The translations under genes were made by a program, and so were the position numbers. DNA of 64,000 bases, taken from assembly GCA_963811595.1 (NCBI GenBank), contig CAWERW010000008.1:186001-250000 (forward strand), given 5' to 3'. Under the pieces are notes generated by a model, which had not been told where the DNA came from, ran no database searches, and worked only from the letters and a program-made list of their open reading frames with translations. Positions 8,532-15,877 of this stretch are shown piece after piece; position 1 is the stretch's first letter; each line of letters starts with the position of its first letter. The DNA is from DASQFQ01 sp963811595 (GTDB lineage: Bacteria; Actinomycetota; Thermoleophilia; Solirubrobacterales; Solirubrobacteraceae).

Positions 8532-9194
8532 CTAGATCTGGTCCGGCGGGATCTCGACGGGGTCCGCGGAACCCGCGGGCTTCTGCTGGATCGGACGGCG
8601 CGCCTCGACCTGCTTCTCCTCTTCGCCGTCGTGGTTCTCCTCGCCCGCGAACTTCGACGGCGCGAGCATCATCACCATGTTGCGCCCGTCCTGCTGGGGC
8701 CGCTGCTCGACCACCGCGAGCTCGCCGAGCTCCTCCGCGAGCCGGTTGAGCAGCTGCTCGCCGCGCTCCGGGTGGGCCATCTCGCGGCCGCGGAACATGA
8801 TCGTCACCTTGACCTTGTCGCGCCCGTTGAGGAAGCGGACGACGTGACCCTTCTTGGTGTCGTAGTCGTGCTGCGCGATCTTCGGGCGGAACTTGATCTC
8901 CCGCACGTTGATCTGGGTCTGGTGCTTGCGCGCGGCCTTCTGCTTCTGGGCCTGCTCGTACTTGTACTTCGAGTAGTCGAGCACGCGGCAGACCGGAGGC
9001 TTGGCCTCGGGCGCGACCTCGACGAGGTCGAGCTCCTTGTCCTGCGCGTAGCGCAGCGCGTCCTGCGTCTTCATGATCCCGACCTGGCCGCCGGTCTCGT
9101 CGATCAGACGCACCTCGGGAACGCGGATGCGCTCATTGATGCGGGTGAGATCGCGTTCCGGCGGCTGCCGGTCGAACCTGCGAGGGACCGGCAC
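8532..9194 (-). CDS. infC: Translation initiation factor IF-3
   Basis: 220 aa. The IF3-N domain is recognisable from INERIRVPEVRLID and the IF3-C domain from EIKFRPKIAQHDYDTK and VTIMFRGREMAHPE. IF-3 binds the 30S subunit and checks the initiator tRNA and start codon. A charged tail of about 40 residues extends past the usual end (EENHDGEEEK onward); actinobacterial IF-3 often has one. The GTG at 9194 gives a short N-terminal extension; alternative rare starts nearer the conserved domain cannot be excluded. It is separated from rpmI-rplT by the iron operon and from thrS by 99 nt that hold a likely promoter. Confidence 0.96.
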   Translation of the reverse strand: MPVPRRFDRQPPERDLTRINERIRVPEVRLIDETGGQVGIMKTQDALRYAQDKELDLVEVAPEAKPPVCRVLDYSKYKYEQAQKQKAARKHQTQINVREIKFRPKIAQHDYDTKKGHVVRFLNGRDKVKVTIMFRGREMAHPERGEQLLNRLAEELGELAVVEQRPQQDGRNMVMMLAPSKFAGEENHDGEEEKQVEARRPIQQKPAGSADPVEIPPDQI

Positions 9195-9269
9195 TAGGCG
9201 ATGGCGGTGCGGCGCGGCGTCAAGCTGTGCGCGGCGCTGCTGTGTGGGAACGCTTGATCAACGTGGGGA

Positions 9270-9297
9270 AGTATAGCCCCAAACCGCGCCCGGTCAG
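9270..9297 (-). promoter_or_regulatory. Probable sigma-70 promoter for infC
   Basis: On the minus strand, CTGACC (9297-9292) and TATACT (9275-9270) are 16 bp apart, giving a leader of about 70 nt before the infC GTG. The promoter begins at the thrS stop, so infC can be transcribed independently of thrS. Nothing else is recognised in the 99-nt gap. Confidence 0.5.
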
Positions 9298-11189
9298 GAC
9301 GTCTCCCGCAGGAGCCGTTGCACGGCCTCGTCGAGAGCGAGGCTTCCTTGGTCCCCGTCGCCGTGGCGGCGGAGCGCCACGGCGCGCTCCTCCTGCTCGC
9401 GATCGCCGACCACGAGCATGTACGGGACCTTGCGCAGCTCGGCCTCGCGGATCTTGCGCCCGACCGACTCCGTGCGGTCGTCGACGTCGGCCCGCAGCTC
9501 GGCCGCGGTGAGCGCGGTGGCCACCTCGTGGGCGTAGCCGTTGTGGCGGTCGGCGAGCGGGAGCACGGTCGCCTGGGTGGGCGCGAGCCAGAACGGCAGC
9601 TCGCCGCCGGTGTGCTCGAGCAGGATCCCGATGAAGCGCTCGAACGAGCCCACCAGCGCGCGGTGGATCATCGCGGGCTGGTGCTCGGCGTTGTCGGCGC
9701 CGGTGTAGGTGAGGTCGAAGCGCTCGGGGAACGTGAAGTCGAGCTGCACCGTCCCGAGCTGCCACGAGCGGTTCAGCGAGTCGCGCATGTGGAGGTCGAT
9801 CTTCGGGCCGTAGAAGGCGCCGTCTCCCTCGTTCACCTCGTGCTCGTAGCCGCCGCGCTCCAGGGCCTGCTTCAGCGCGGCCTCCGCGCGGTCCCAGTTC
9901 TCCTCCGAGCCGATGCGCTGCTCCGGGCGGGTCGAGAGCTCGATGCGCATGTCGAAGCCGAAGGCGTCGTACCAGGCGAAGCCGAACTCGAGGCAGGCCA
10001 GGACCTCCTCCTCGATCTGGTCGTACGTGCAGAAGATGTGGGCGTCGTCCTGGATGAAGTGGCGCACCCGCAGGAGGCCGTGCAGCGTGCCGCTGGGCTC
10101 GTTGCGATGCAGCAGGCCGGGCTCGGCGTAGCGGATCGGCAGCTCGCGGTAGGAGTGCTTGCCCATCGCGTAGAACGCGCAGTGGCCGGGGCAGTTCATG
10201 GGCTTGAGACCCATCGGCTTGTCCTCGGACTCCGTCACGAACATGTTCTCGCGGTACTTGTCCCAGTGGCCGGAGACCTTCCACAGCTGGGCGTCGTAGA
10301 GCAGCGGGGTCTTGATCTCCTGGTAGCCGCGCTCGGCCGACATCTTGCGCGAGCGGGCGACGAGCGCGTTGTAGATGGCGGTGCCGGCCGGCTGCCAGAA
10401 CGCGCTGCCGGGGCTGAGCTCGGAGAAGCTGAACAGCCCGAGCTCGCGGCCGAGCTTGCGGTGGTCGTTCTGGCGGGCCTGCTCGAGCCGTTCGAGGTGG
10501 GCCTTGAGGTCGTCCTTGGAGTGGAACGCCGTCCCGTAGATGCGGGTGAGCATCGTGTTGTCGGAGTTGCCGCGCCAGTAGGCGCCCGCGACGCTCAGCA
10601 GCTTGAACGCCTTGATGCGGTCGGTCGCCGGCGCGTGCGGGCCGCGGCAGAGGTCGGTGAACGGGCCGTTGGTGTAGAGCGAGACGCTGTCGGCGCCGAG
10701 GTCCTCGATCAGCTCGACCTTGTAGTCCTGGCCCTCGGCCTTGAAGCGCTCCAGCGCCTGCTGCGCGGAGACGTCCTCGCGCACGAACGGCTCGGCCGCC
10801 TTGACGTGCTCGCGCATCTTGGCCTCGAGCGCCTCGAAGTCGGCGTCGGACACGGTGACGCCCTCGGGGAACTCGAAGTCGTAGTAGAAGCCGTCCTCGA
10901 TCGGCGGGCCGATCGAGATCTTGGTGCCCGGATAGAGGTCGAGCACCGCGGCGGCCAGCACGTGGGCGGTGTCGTGGCGGATCAGGTCGAGCGAGTCGTC
11001 GTCGCGGTTGGTGACGATCGCGACCTCGTCGCCGTCGGCCAGCGGCCGCGCGAGGTCGCGCACCTCCCCGCCGACCTTGATCGCGAGCGCCGCACGGGCC
11101 AGCCCGGGGCCGATCGCGGCCGCCAGGTCGGCGCCGGTCGCGCCGTCTTCGAGTTCCTTCTGGCTGCCGTCGGGAAGGATCACGTGCAT
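9294..11189 (-). CDS. thrS: Threonine--tRNA ligase
   Basis: 631 aa. A TGS domain (about residues 1-62) is followed by the editing domain with the metal-site pairs HDTAH and CRGPH, the class II catalytic core (RHFIQDDAHIFC), and an anticodon-binding domain ending near LRHHGDGDQG. It charges tRNA-Thr and clears Ser-tRNA-Thr. I chose the ATG at 11189 because MHVILPDGSQKEL is the normal TGS start; the longer open frame has no support. The start codon overlaps the start codon of the divergent DUF1445 gene. A TAGCAT hexamer 10 nt upstream could be its -10. Confidence 0.97.
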   Translation of the reverse strand: MHVILPDGSQKELEDGATGADLAAAIGPGLARAALAIKVGGEVRDLARPLADGDEVAIVTNRDDDSLDLIRHDTAHVLAAAVLDLYPGTKISIGPPIEDGFYYDFEFPEGVTVSDADFEALEAKMREHVKAAEPFVREDVSAQQALERFKAEGQDYKVELIEDLGADSVSLYTNGPFTDLCRGPHAPATDRIKAFKLLSVAGAYWRGNSDNTMLTRIYGTAFHSKDDLKAHLERLEQARQNDHRKLGRELGLFSFSELSPGSAFWQPAGTAIYNALVARSRKMSAERGYQEIKTPLLYDAQLWKVSGHWDKYRENMFVTESEDKPMGLKPMNCPGHCAFYAMGKHSYRELPIRYAEPGLLHRNEPSGTLHGLLRVRHFIQDDAHIFCTYDQIEEEVLACLEFGFAWYDAFGFDMRIELSTRPEQRIGSEENWDRAEAALKQALERGGYEHEVNEGDGAFYGPKIDLHMRDSLNRSWQLGTVQLDFTFPERFDLTYTGADNAEHQPAMIHRALVGSFERFIGILLEHTGGELPFWLAPTQATVLPLADRHNGYAHEVATALTAAELRADVDDRTESVGRKIREAELRKVPYMLVVGDREQEERAVALRRHGDGDQGSLALDEAVQRLLRETS

Positions 11190-11976
11190 GGAGCGCGTGA
11201 TGCTAGACGCCGCAGGGCTGCGGGCGGCGATCCGCGCGGGCGAGCACAGCGGCACGACCGCGGGCCTCGCGCCCGGCTACACCCAGGCCAACCTCGTCGC
11301 GCTGCCCGAGGCCGACGCGTTCGACTTCCTGCGCTTCTGCGTCGCCAATCCCAAGCCGTGCCCGGTGCTCGACGTCTCCGACCCGGGCTCGCCCGAGCCG
11401 GCGCAGATGGCGCCGGGCGCCGACCTGCGCACCGACGTCCCCCGCTACCGGGTCTGGGAGCGCGGCGAGCTCGTCGACGAGCCGGCCGACGCGAGCGAGC
11501 ACTGGCGCGACGACCTCGTGGCGTTCCTGATCGGCTGCTCGTTCACGTTCGAGCGCGCGCTGCTGGCCGAGGGGCTGCCGATCCGCCACGTCGAGCAGGG
11601 CGTGAACGTCCCGATGTACCGCACGAGCGTCGACTGCACGCCGGCCGGGCGCTTCTCCGGCCCGCTGGTCGTCTCGATGCGCCCGATGACGCCCGAGCAG
11701 GCGATCCGCGCGACGCAGATCACCTCCCGCTACACGCCGGTCCACGGCGCGCCGGTCCACGTCGGGGAGCCGGAGGCGATCGGGATCGCCGACCTCGGCG
11801 CGCCCGACTACGGCGACCCGGTCGAGATCCGCGACGGCGAGCTGCCGGTGTTCTGGGCCTGCGGCGTGACGCCCCAGGCGGTCGCGGTGGCGTCGCGACC
11901 GGAGCTGATGATCACCCACGCGCCGGGGCACATGTTCGTCACCGACGCGCGCGACGAGACGATGGCGACGCTGTAG
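11188..11976 (+). CDS. DUF1445 putative hydro-lyase (D-glutamate cyclase family)
   Basis: 262 aa, the usual size. Family-typical segments are APGYTQANLVALP near residue 30, GCSFTFERALL near 120, the NVPMYRT segment, and a C-terminal ITHAPGHMFVTD. Members include mammalian D-glutamate cyclase, and bacterial copies often lie near 5-oxoprolinase or amidohydrolase genes. Two starts are possible, ATG at 11188 (with AAGGAT upstream) or ATG at 11200. The first overlaps the thrS start codon on the other strand, so there is no intergenic promoter space. It converges on the amide locus with a 12-bp gap, which suggests but does not prove a role in the same pathway. Confidence 0.75.
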   Translation: MERVMLDAAGLRAAIRAGEHSGTTAGLAPGYTQANLVALPEADAFDFLRFCVANPKPCPVLDVSDPGSPEPAQMAPGADLRTDVPRYRVWERGELVDEPADASEHWRDDLVAFLIGCSFTFERALLAEGLPIRHVEQGVNVPMYRTSVDCTPAGRFSGPLVVSMRPMTPEQAIRATQITSRYTPVHGAPVHVGEPEAIGIADLGAPDYGDPVEIRDGELPVFWACGVTPQAVAVASRPELMITHAPGHMFVTDARDETMATL

Positions 11977-11988
11977 TCCCGGCACACG

Positions 11989-12219
11989 TCAGAGCAGCCG
12001 GGCGGCCAAAGCCTCCTCGCCATCGGCGGTGACGCGGTAGTCGTGGTGGGCCGAGAAGACGCGGAAGAAGTTCGCGACGTACGTGGGCGAGTCGCCGCTC
12101 GCCGTCCCGACGAAGCAGACCCGCGGCCGCTCGCGCCGTGCCAGCGAGAGCACGAACGCGTTCAGCCGCGGGTCGTAGTCCTGCGGGCGGAGCTGCGCCC
12201 CGCCCATCGCCACGATCAC
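11989..12219 (-). pseudogene. Truncated N-terminal fragment of a peptidase S51/dipeptidase E-like protein
   Basis: 76 codons from a GTG that overlaps the acetamidase stop (GTGA). The first 55 or so residues (VIVAMGGAQL, YDPRLNAFVLSLARRERPRV, CFVGTASGDSPTYVANFFR) match the start of S51-family peptidases, but the family is normally about 220-250 aa and its catalytic Ser-His region lies beyond this point. The last residues (TADGEEALAARLL) look unrelated to S51 and like the C-terminus of another protein, so a deletion may have joined two genes. It could still be translated by coupling to the acetamidase gene, but peptidase activity is not expected. Confidence 0.65.
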
Positions 12220-13154
12220 GCCCGCGTGAACACCGCCTCCGGGAGCAGCGCGCTGACGATCCACTCGCCCGCGTCGACGACCTCGGAGATCTTCAGGTCG
12301 ACGCACAGCGAGCACAGCAGGTAGGCGTCCTCGCGCGACAGCGACGTCACCTCGGTGATGTGGTCGATCATCGCCCGCACCGCGTTCTGCGCGTCGACGA
12401 ACAGGTCCGGGCCGACGCCCGTCGTGCCGTACCAGGCCCCGTCGTCCACGCGCGAGGTCAGCGAGCCCGGCGCGGTCCGGAACTGCGGCGACGGAAGCTC
12501 GCGGCCCTTCTCCAGCGAGAACCGCAGCGTCACGTTCATCGGCGCCTCGAGCCCGGTGACGCACACCTCGCCGTCGCCCTGGCATCCGTGCGCGTCCCCG
12601 GTCGAGAACAGCGCGCCGTCGACCTGCACCGGCAGGTACAGCGTCGTCCCGCGCACGAGCTGGCGGGTGTCCATGTTCCCGCCGAAGCGGCCGGGCGGCA
12701 TGATCGCGGTCGCCGACGCGTCGGCCGGGCAGACGCCCATCGTGCCCATGAACGGGGTCAGCGGGATCGCCACCTCGTCGCCGAAGCGCGCGTAGTCGCC
12801 GGCCGAGATGTCGAAGATCTTCAGGTAGGCGTCGGGGAAGTCGTCCGCCAGCAGGCCGAGGCCGGGCAGGATCGCCGTCCAGCCCCAGCCGCGGGTCTCG
12901 ATGTCGACGATCTCGACCGCGAGCGTGTCACCGGGCGCCGCTCCCTCGACCGCGATCGGCCCGGCGAGCGGATACACGCGATCCCAGTTGAGGCCGTCGA
13001 TGACGCTGGTGTCGGAGTCGGGGCCGATCTGGTTGTCGCTCACGTCCCGGGTCTCGATGACCACGGTGTCGCCGTCGGCGATGGTGATGACCGGCTCGTT
13101 GCCGGTGTCCCAGGTGAAGTGGACCTGGTCGTCGGGAAAGGTGTGGGTCGCCAT
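12216..13154 (-). CDS. Acetamidase/formamidase family protein
   Basis: 312 aa, the usual length for the FmdA/AmdA family. The characteristic GDAHGCQGDGEVC motif lies near residues 195-208, and MPPGRFGGNMDTR and the N-terminal FTWDTGNEPV also match. The family hydrolyses short amides such as formamide or acetamide to ammonia and the acid; the substrate is not predictable here. It lies 9 nt after the cyclase-family gene and shares a GTGA junction with the S51 fragment. TAGCGT lies 6 nt before the ATG, but this includes the upstream stop codon and may be chance. Confidence 0.88.
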   Translation of the reverse strand: MATHTFPDDQVHFTWDTGNEPVITIADGDTVVIETRDVSDNQIGPDSDTSVIDGLNWDRVYPLAGPIAVEGAAPGDTLAVEIVDIETRGWGWTAILPGLGLLADDFPDAYLKIFDISAGDYARFGDEVAIPLTPFMGTMGVCPADASATAIMPPGRFGGNMDTRQLVRGTTLYLPVQVDGALFSTGDAHGCQGDGEVCVTGLEAPMNVTLRFSLEKGRELPSPQFRTAPGSLTSRVDDGAWYGTTGVGPDLFVDAQNAVRAMIDHITEVTSLSREDAYLLCSLCVDLKISEVVDAGEWIVSALLPEAVFTRA

Positions 13155-13163
13155 GCCGCGACG

Positions 13164-13928
13164 CTACACGAGCGCGATCGGCCTGACCGGCGAGCCGGTG
13201 CCGCCGCGCAGCTTCAGCGGCAGGCAGGCGAACGCGAACTCGCGCACGCCGTCGCGCGCCAGCTCCTCGAGGTTGAGCGCCTCGAGGATGTAGACGCCGG
13301 CGCGCACGAGCAGGATCAGGTGCCCGGGCAGCGAGCCGAGCTCGGGATCGTCCTCGCCCGGCACGTCCCACGCCATGTTGTCGGCGCCGACCGCCAGCGG
13401 CTCGCGCTCGGCGCACCAGCGCGCGCCGCTCGCGTCGATCCCGCCGGCGGCGAGGAACGCCTCGGGGTCGCCCCACAGCGCGCCCGCGCCGGTGCGGACG
13501 AGGATCACGTCGCCGGGGCGGATCCCGAGGCCGTGCGCCGCCCGCTCGAGGTCCTCGGCGCCGACCGCGTGGCCGGCGCCCGCGCAGTCGAGCAGCACCC
13601 CGCGCGCGAGCAGCGGCGCGATCGTGTCGGTCCCGAGCTGCGTGAAGCCCTCCGGGGTCTGGACCTGCGCGTTCACCTTCACCCCGCCGTGCAGCTCGAG
13701 GTTCTCGGCCTGGTGGCAGAGCGCGTCGATGTGGGTGCCGGAGTGCTCCGCCATCACGAGCAGCGCCGAGGCGCTCGTGCGGGCCTCCCCCAGGCCCGGC
13801 TCGTGACGGCGGTGCAGCTTGAGCAGCACGCCCGGCTCGTGCGCCGGCCACACCGGCGCACCGGCGTGGCGCGGCTGCTCGAGGTCGTAGACGCGCGCGG
13901 CGGCGAGCGCGTCGCTCAGCGCCGTCAC
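13164..13928 (-). CDS. Cyclase-family metal-dependent hydrolase (kynurenine formamidase-like)
   Basis: 254 aa. The metal-binding signature HSGTHIDALCH (HxGTHxDxxxH) sits near residues 62-72, and the GIRPGDVILVRTG segment is typical. Characterised members hydrolyse N-formylkynurenine or isatin. No other tryptophan-catabolic gene is present, so the actual substrate is open. The GTG at 13928 overlaps the transporter stop (GTGA), which ties translation of the two. The carrier, cyclase and acetamidase together suggest import and stepwise opening or deamidation of a small N-acyl compound. Confidence 0.78.
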   Translation of the reverse strand: MTALSDALAAARVYDLEQPRHAGAPVWPAHEPGVLLKLHRRHEPGLGEARTSASALLVMAEHSGTHIDALCHQAENLELHGGVKVNAQVQTPEGFTQLGTDTIAPLLARGVLLDCAGAGHAVGAEDLERAAHGLGIRPGDVILVRTGAGALWGDPEAFLAAGGIDASGARWCAEREPLAVGADNMAWDVPGEDDPELGSLPGHLILLVRAGVYILEALNLEELARDGVREFAFACLPLKLRGGTGSPVRPIALV

Positions 13929-15265
13929 TCGACCGGGACGAGCTCCTTGCCGTGCGTCTCGGGCAGGAAGCGCAGGGCGATGATCGCGAGCACGTACCCG
14001 AAGACGCCGAAGGCGACGGCGCCGCCGAGCCCGATGACCGCCGCGAGGAAGCCGATGATGCCCGGGAACAGCGCGCCGAACGCGCGGCCGACGTTGTAAC
14101 AGAAGCCCGCGCCCGTCCCGCGCGCCCGCGTCGGGAACAGCTCGGCGAGGTAGGAGCCGAAGCCGGCGAAGCAGCCCGAGGCGAAGAAGCCGAGCGGGAA
14201 GCCGACGATCAGCAGCGTCGTGTTCGAGCCCTCCGGCACGAGGAAGTACGCCACGAGCGAGAGCCCCGCCAGCGAGGCGAACAGCGTGAACGTCTTCTTC
14301 CGCCCCAGCTTGTCGTGGACGAAGCCCGCGCTCAGGTAGCCGAGGAAGGCGCCGGCGATGACCACGAAGAGGTAGCCCGCGCTGCCCACCACGGTCAGGT
14401 CGCGCTCCTCCTTGAGGAACGTCGGGATCCAGGTGAACATCGCGTAGTAGCCGCCCTGGATGCCGGTGGCGAGAACCGAGGCGAAGATCGTCGTCTTCGC
14501 GAGGTCGGAGCGGAAGATCTGCTTCAGCGGCGACTCGGTCGCCTTCGCCTCGACGGCCTCGCGGTCGCCCGCCTTCTCCTTCTTCTTCGTCTCGGAGAAG
14601 ACCTCCGGGTCGTCGACGTTCTTGCGCACGTAGAGGATCAGCAGCGCCGGCAGGATGCCGAGCATCATCAGGACGCGCCAGCCCTGCTCGTCGGGGAACA
14701 GCGAGAACACGATCGTGTAGGCGACGACGGCGAGCGCCCAGCCGACCGCCCACGCGCTCTGGATCACGCCGAGCGCCTTGCCGCGCGCCTCGGGCTTGAT
14801 CAGCTCGGCCACGAGGATCGCGCCGACGGCCCACTCGCCGCCGAAGCCGATGCCCTGGAAGACGCGGAAGACGAGCAGCATCTCGTAGCTCGACGCGATG
14901 CCGGACAGGAACGTGAACAGCGAGTAGACGCCGACGGTGAGCATCAGCGTCTTCGCCCGGCCGATGCGGTCGGACAGGATCCCGCCGAGGATGCCGCCGA
15001 CCGCCGAGGCGGAGAGCGTGACGGTGGCCAGCGCGCCGGTCGCGCCCGTGCCGACGTCGAACGTCGTCCCGATCGCCGCCAGCGTCAGCGTGAGGATGAT
15101 CAGGTCGAAGGCGTCGAGCGAGTAGCCCGCGAACGCCGCCTTGAACGCCTTGCGGCCCTTGTCGCCGAGGTCGCCCCACCACCCGGAGCTGGTGGCGGGC
15201 TCCCGCTCCGCCGGCTTGATCGTGTGCTTGCGGGTCGCGGTGCGATCCGGTGTATCCAGACTCAT
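13925..15265 (-). CDS. MFS metabolite:proton symporter (AAHS/NiaP-like)
   Basis: 446 aa, about 12 transmembrane helices. The MFS signature loop is GGILSDRIGRAKTLM; FRVFQGIGFGGEWAVGAIL is typical of aromatic-acid or niacin-type symporters, and the loop between helices 6 and 7 is charged (ETKKKEKAGDREAVE). The ATG at 15265 was chosen because GGGGAG lies 6 nt upstream; the frame extends another 42 codons upstream but through the promoter region. It is the first gene of a four-gene unit with the cyclase, the acetamidase and the S51 fragment, so it probably imports their substrate. The divergent region to the Rpf gene contains a CRP-like site. Confidence 0.85.
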   Translation of the reverse strand: MSLDTPDRTATRKHTIKPAEREPATSSGWWGDLGDKGRKAFKAAFAGYSLDAFDLIILTLTLAAIGTTFDVGTGATGALATVTLSASAVGGILGGILSDRIGRAKTLMLTVGVYSLFTFLSGIASSYEMLLVFRVFQGIGFGGEWAVGAILVAELIKPEARGKALGVIQSAWAVGWALAVVAYTIVFSLFPDEQGWRVLMMLGILPALLILYVRKNVDDPEVFSETKKKEKAGDREAVEAKATESPLKQIFRSDLAKTTIFASVLATGIQGGYYAMFTWIPTFLKEERDLTVVGSAGYLFVVIAGAFLGYLSAGFVHDKLGRKKTFTLFASLAGLSLVAYFLVPEGSNTTLLIVGFPLGFFASGCFAGFGSYLAELFPTRARGTGAGFCYNVGRAFGALFPGIIGFLAAVIGLGGAVAFGVFGYVLAIIALRFLPETHGKELVPVE

Positions 15266-15324
15266 CAGGTCTCCCCTGTCGGCTCCCTGTCCTCCCCTTG
15301 TGATTTCGGTTACCCGATCCCCGG

Positions 15325-15340
15325 TGTGATGCACATCACG
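15325..15340. promoter_or_regulatory. CRP/cAMP-receptor-like operator
   Basis: TGTGA-N6-TCACG matches the CRP consensus (TGTGA-N6-TCACA) in 9 of 10 fixed positions, and the inner bases extend the symmetry (GTGATG-CA-CATCAC). It lies between the MFS operon and the Rpf gene. If the Rpf transcript starts at its ATG (15373), as the TAGGTG at 15362-15367 suggests, the site is centred at -40.5, the class II activator position. For the MFS gene the centre is 67 bp upstream of its start codon. Confidence 0.6.
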
Positions 15341-15372
15341 GAACGTGTGTTCGCCCCTGCTTAGGTGTCCGG

Positions 15373-15876
15373 ATGCCAAAAAAGACTGCAATTGCGGCGG
15401 TTCTTCCCGCGCTCGCCCTGCCCAGCGCCGCGCTGGCCGCCACCGATGACACCGAACGAGGAGCGCTGCGCCCCTCGGGCAAGCTGGCGCACAACGCCGA
15501 TCTGGACGACCGCCTGGTCCGCACCAACGTGCGCCTCGCGCGGCGCCTCGATCGCAAGCCCGACGTCCGACGCCTCCGCACCCTGCCGGTGAGCGTCCTG
15601 CGCGAGCGCAACGCGCGCCTGCGCGAGCGCGTCGAGCGCCTCGCGCCGGCCACCCCTCCCCACCTCCAGGCGATCGCCGCCTGCGAGTCCGGCGGCAACC
15701 CGTCGACCGACACCGGCAACGGGTTCTACGGCAAGTTCCAGTTCACGCAGCAGACGTGGGAGAGCGTCGGCGGCGCCGGCAATCCTGCCGCGGCCTCCGA
15801 GGCCGAGCAGGATCGCCGTGCCGCCATGCTCTACGCGCGGGAGGGCTCCTCGCCCTGGCCCGTCTGCGGCGCCTAG
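15373..15876 (+). CDS. Secreted resuscitation-promoting-factor/transglycosylase-like protein
   Basis: 167 aa. A signal peptide (MPKKTAIAAVLPALALPSAA) is followed by a basic helical linker rich in Arg, then a C-terminal Rpf-like domain from about residue 95. That domain carries the catalytic Glu motif AACESGGNP and the conserved GNGFYGKFQFTQQTWESVGG. Rpf enzymes cleave peptidoglycan and promote growth resumption from dormancy. The short basic linker in place of LysM or G5 domains is the simple architecture seen in many actinobacteria. A CRP-like box lies upstream. Its stop is 1 bp from the stop of the next, opposite gene. Confidence 0.85.
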   Translation: MPKKTAIAAVLPALALPSAALAATDDTERGALRPSGKLAHNADLDDRLVRTNVRLARRLDRKPDVRRLRTLPVSVLRERNARLRERVERLAPATPPHLQAIAACESGGNPSTDTGNGFYGKFQFTQQTWESVGGAGNPAAASEAEQDRRAAMLYAREGSSPWPVCGA

Positions 15877-15877
15877 C

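Noticed and set aside
12220..12585. Upstream part of the minus-strand open frame that contains the S51 fragment
   Set aside because: It is antisense-like shadow sequence inside the acetamidase gene; the S51-like residues begin only at the GTG at 12219.
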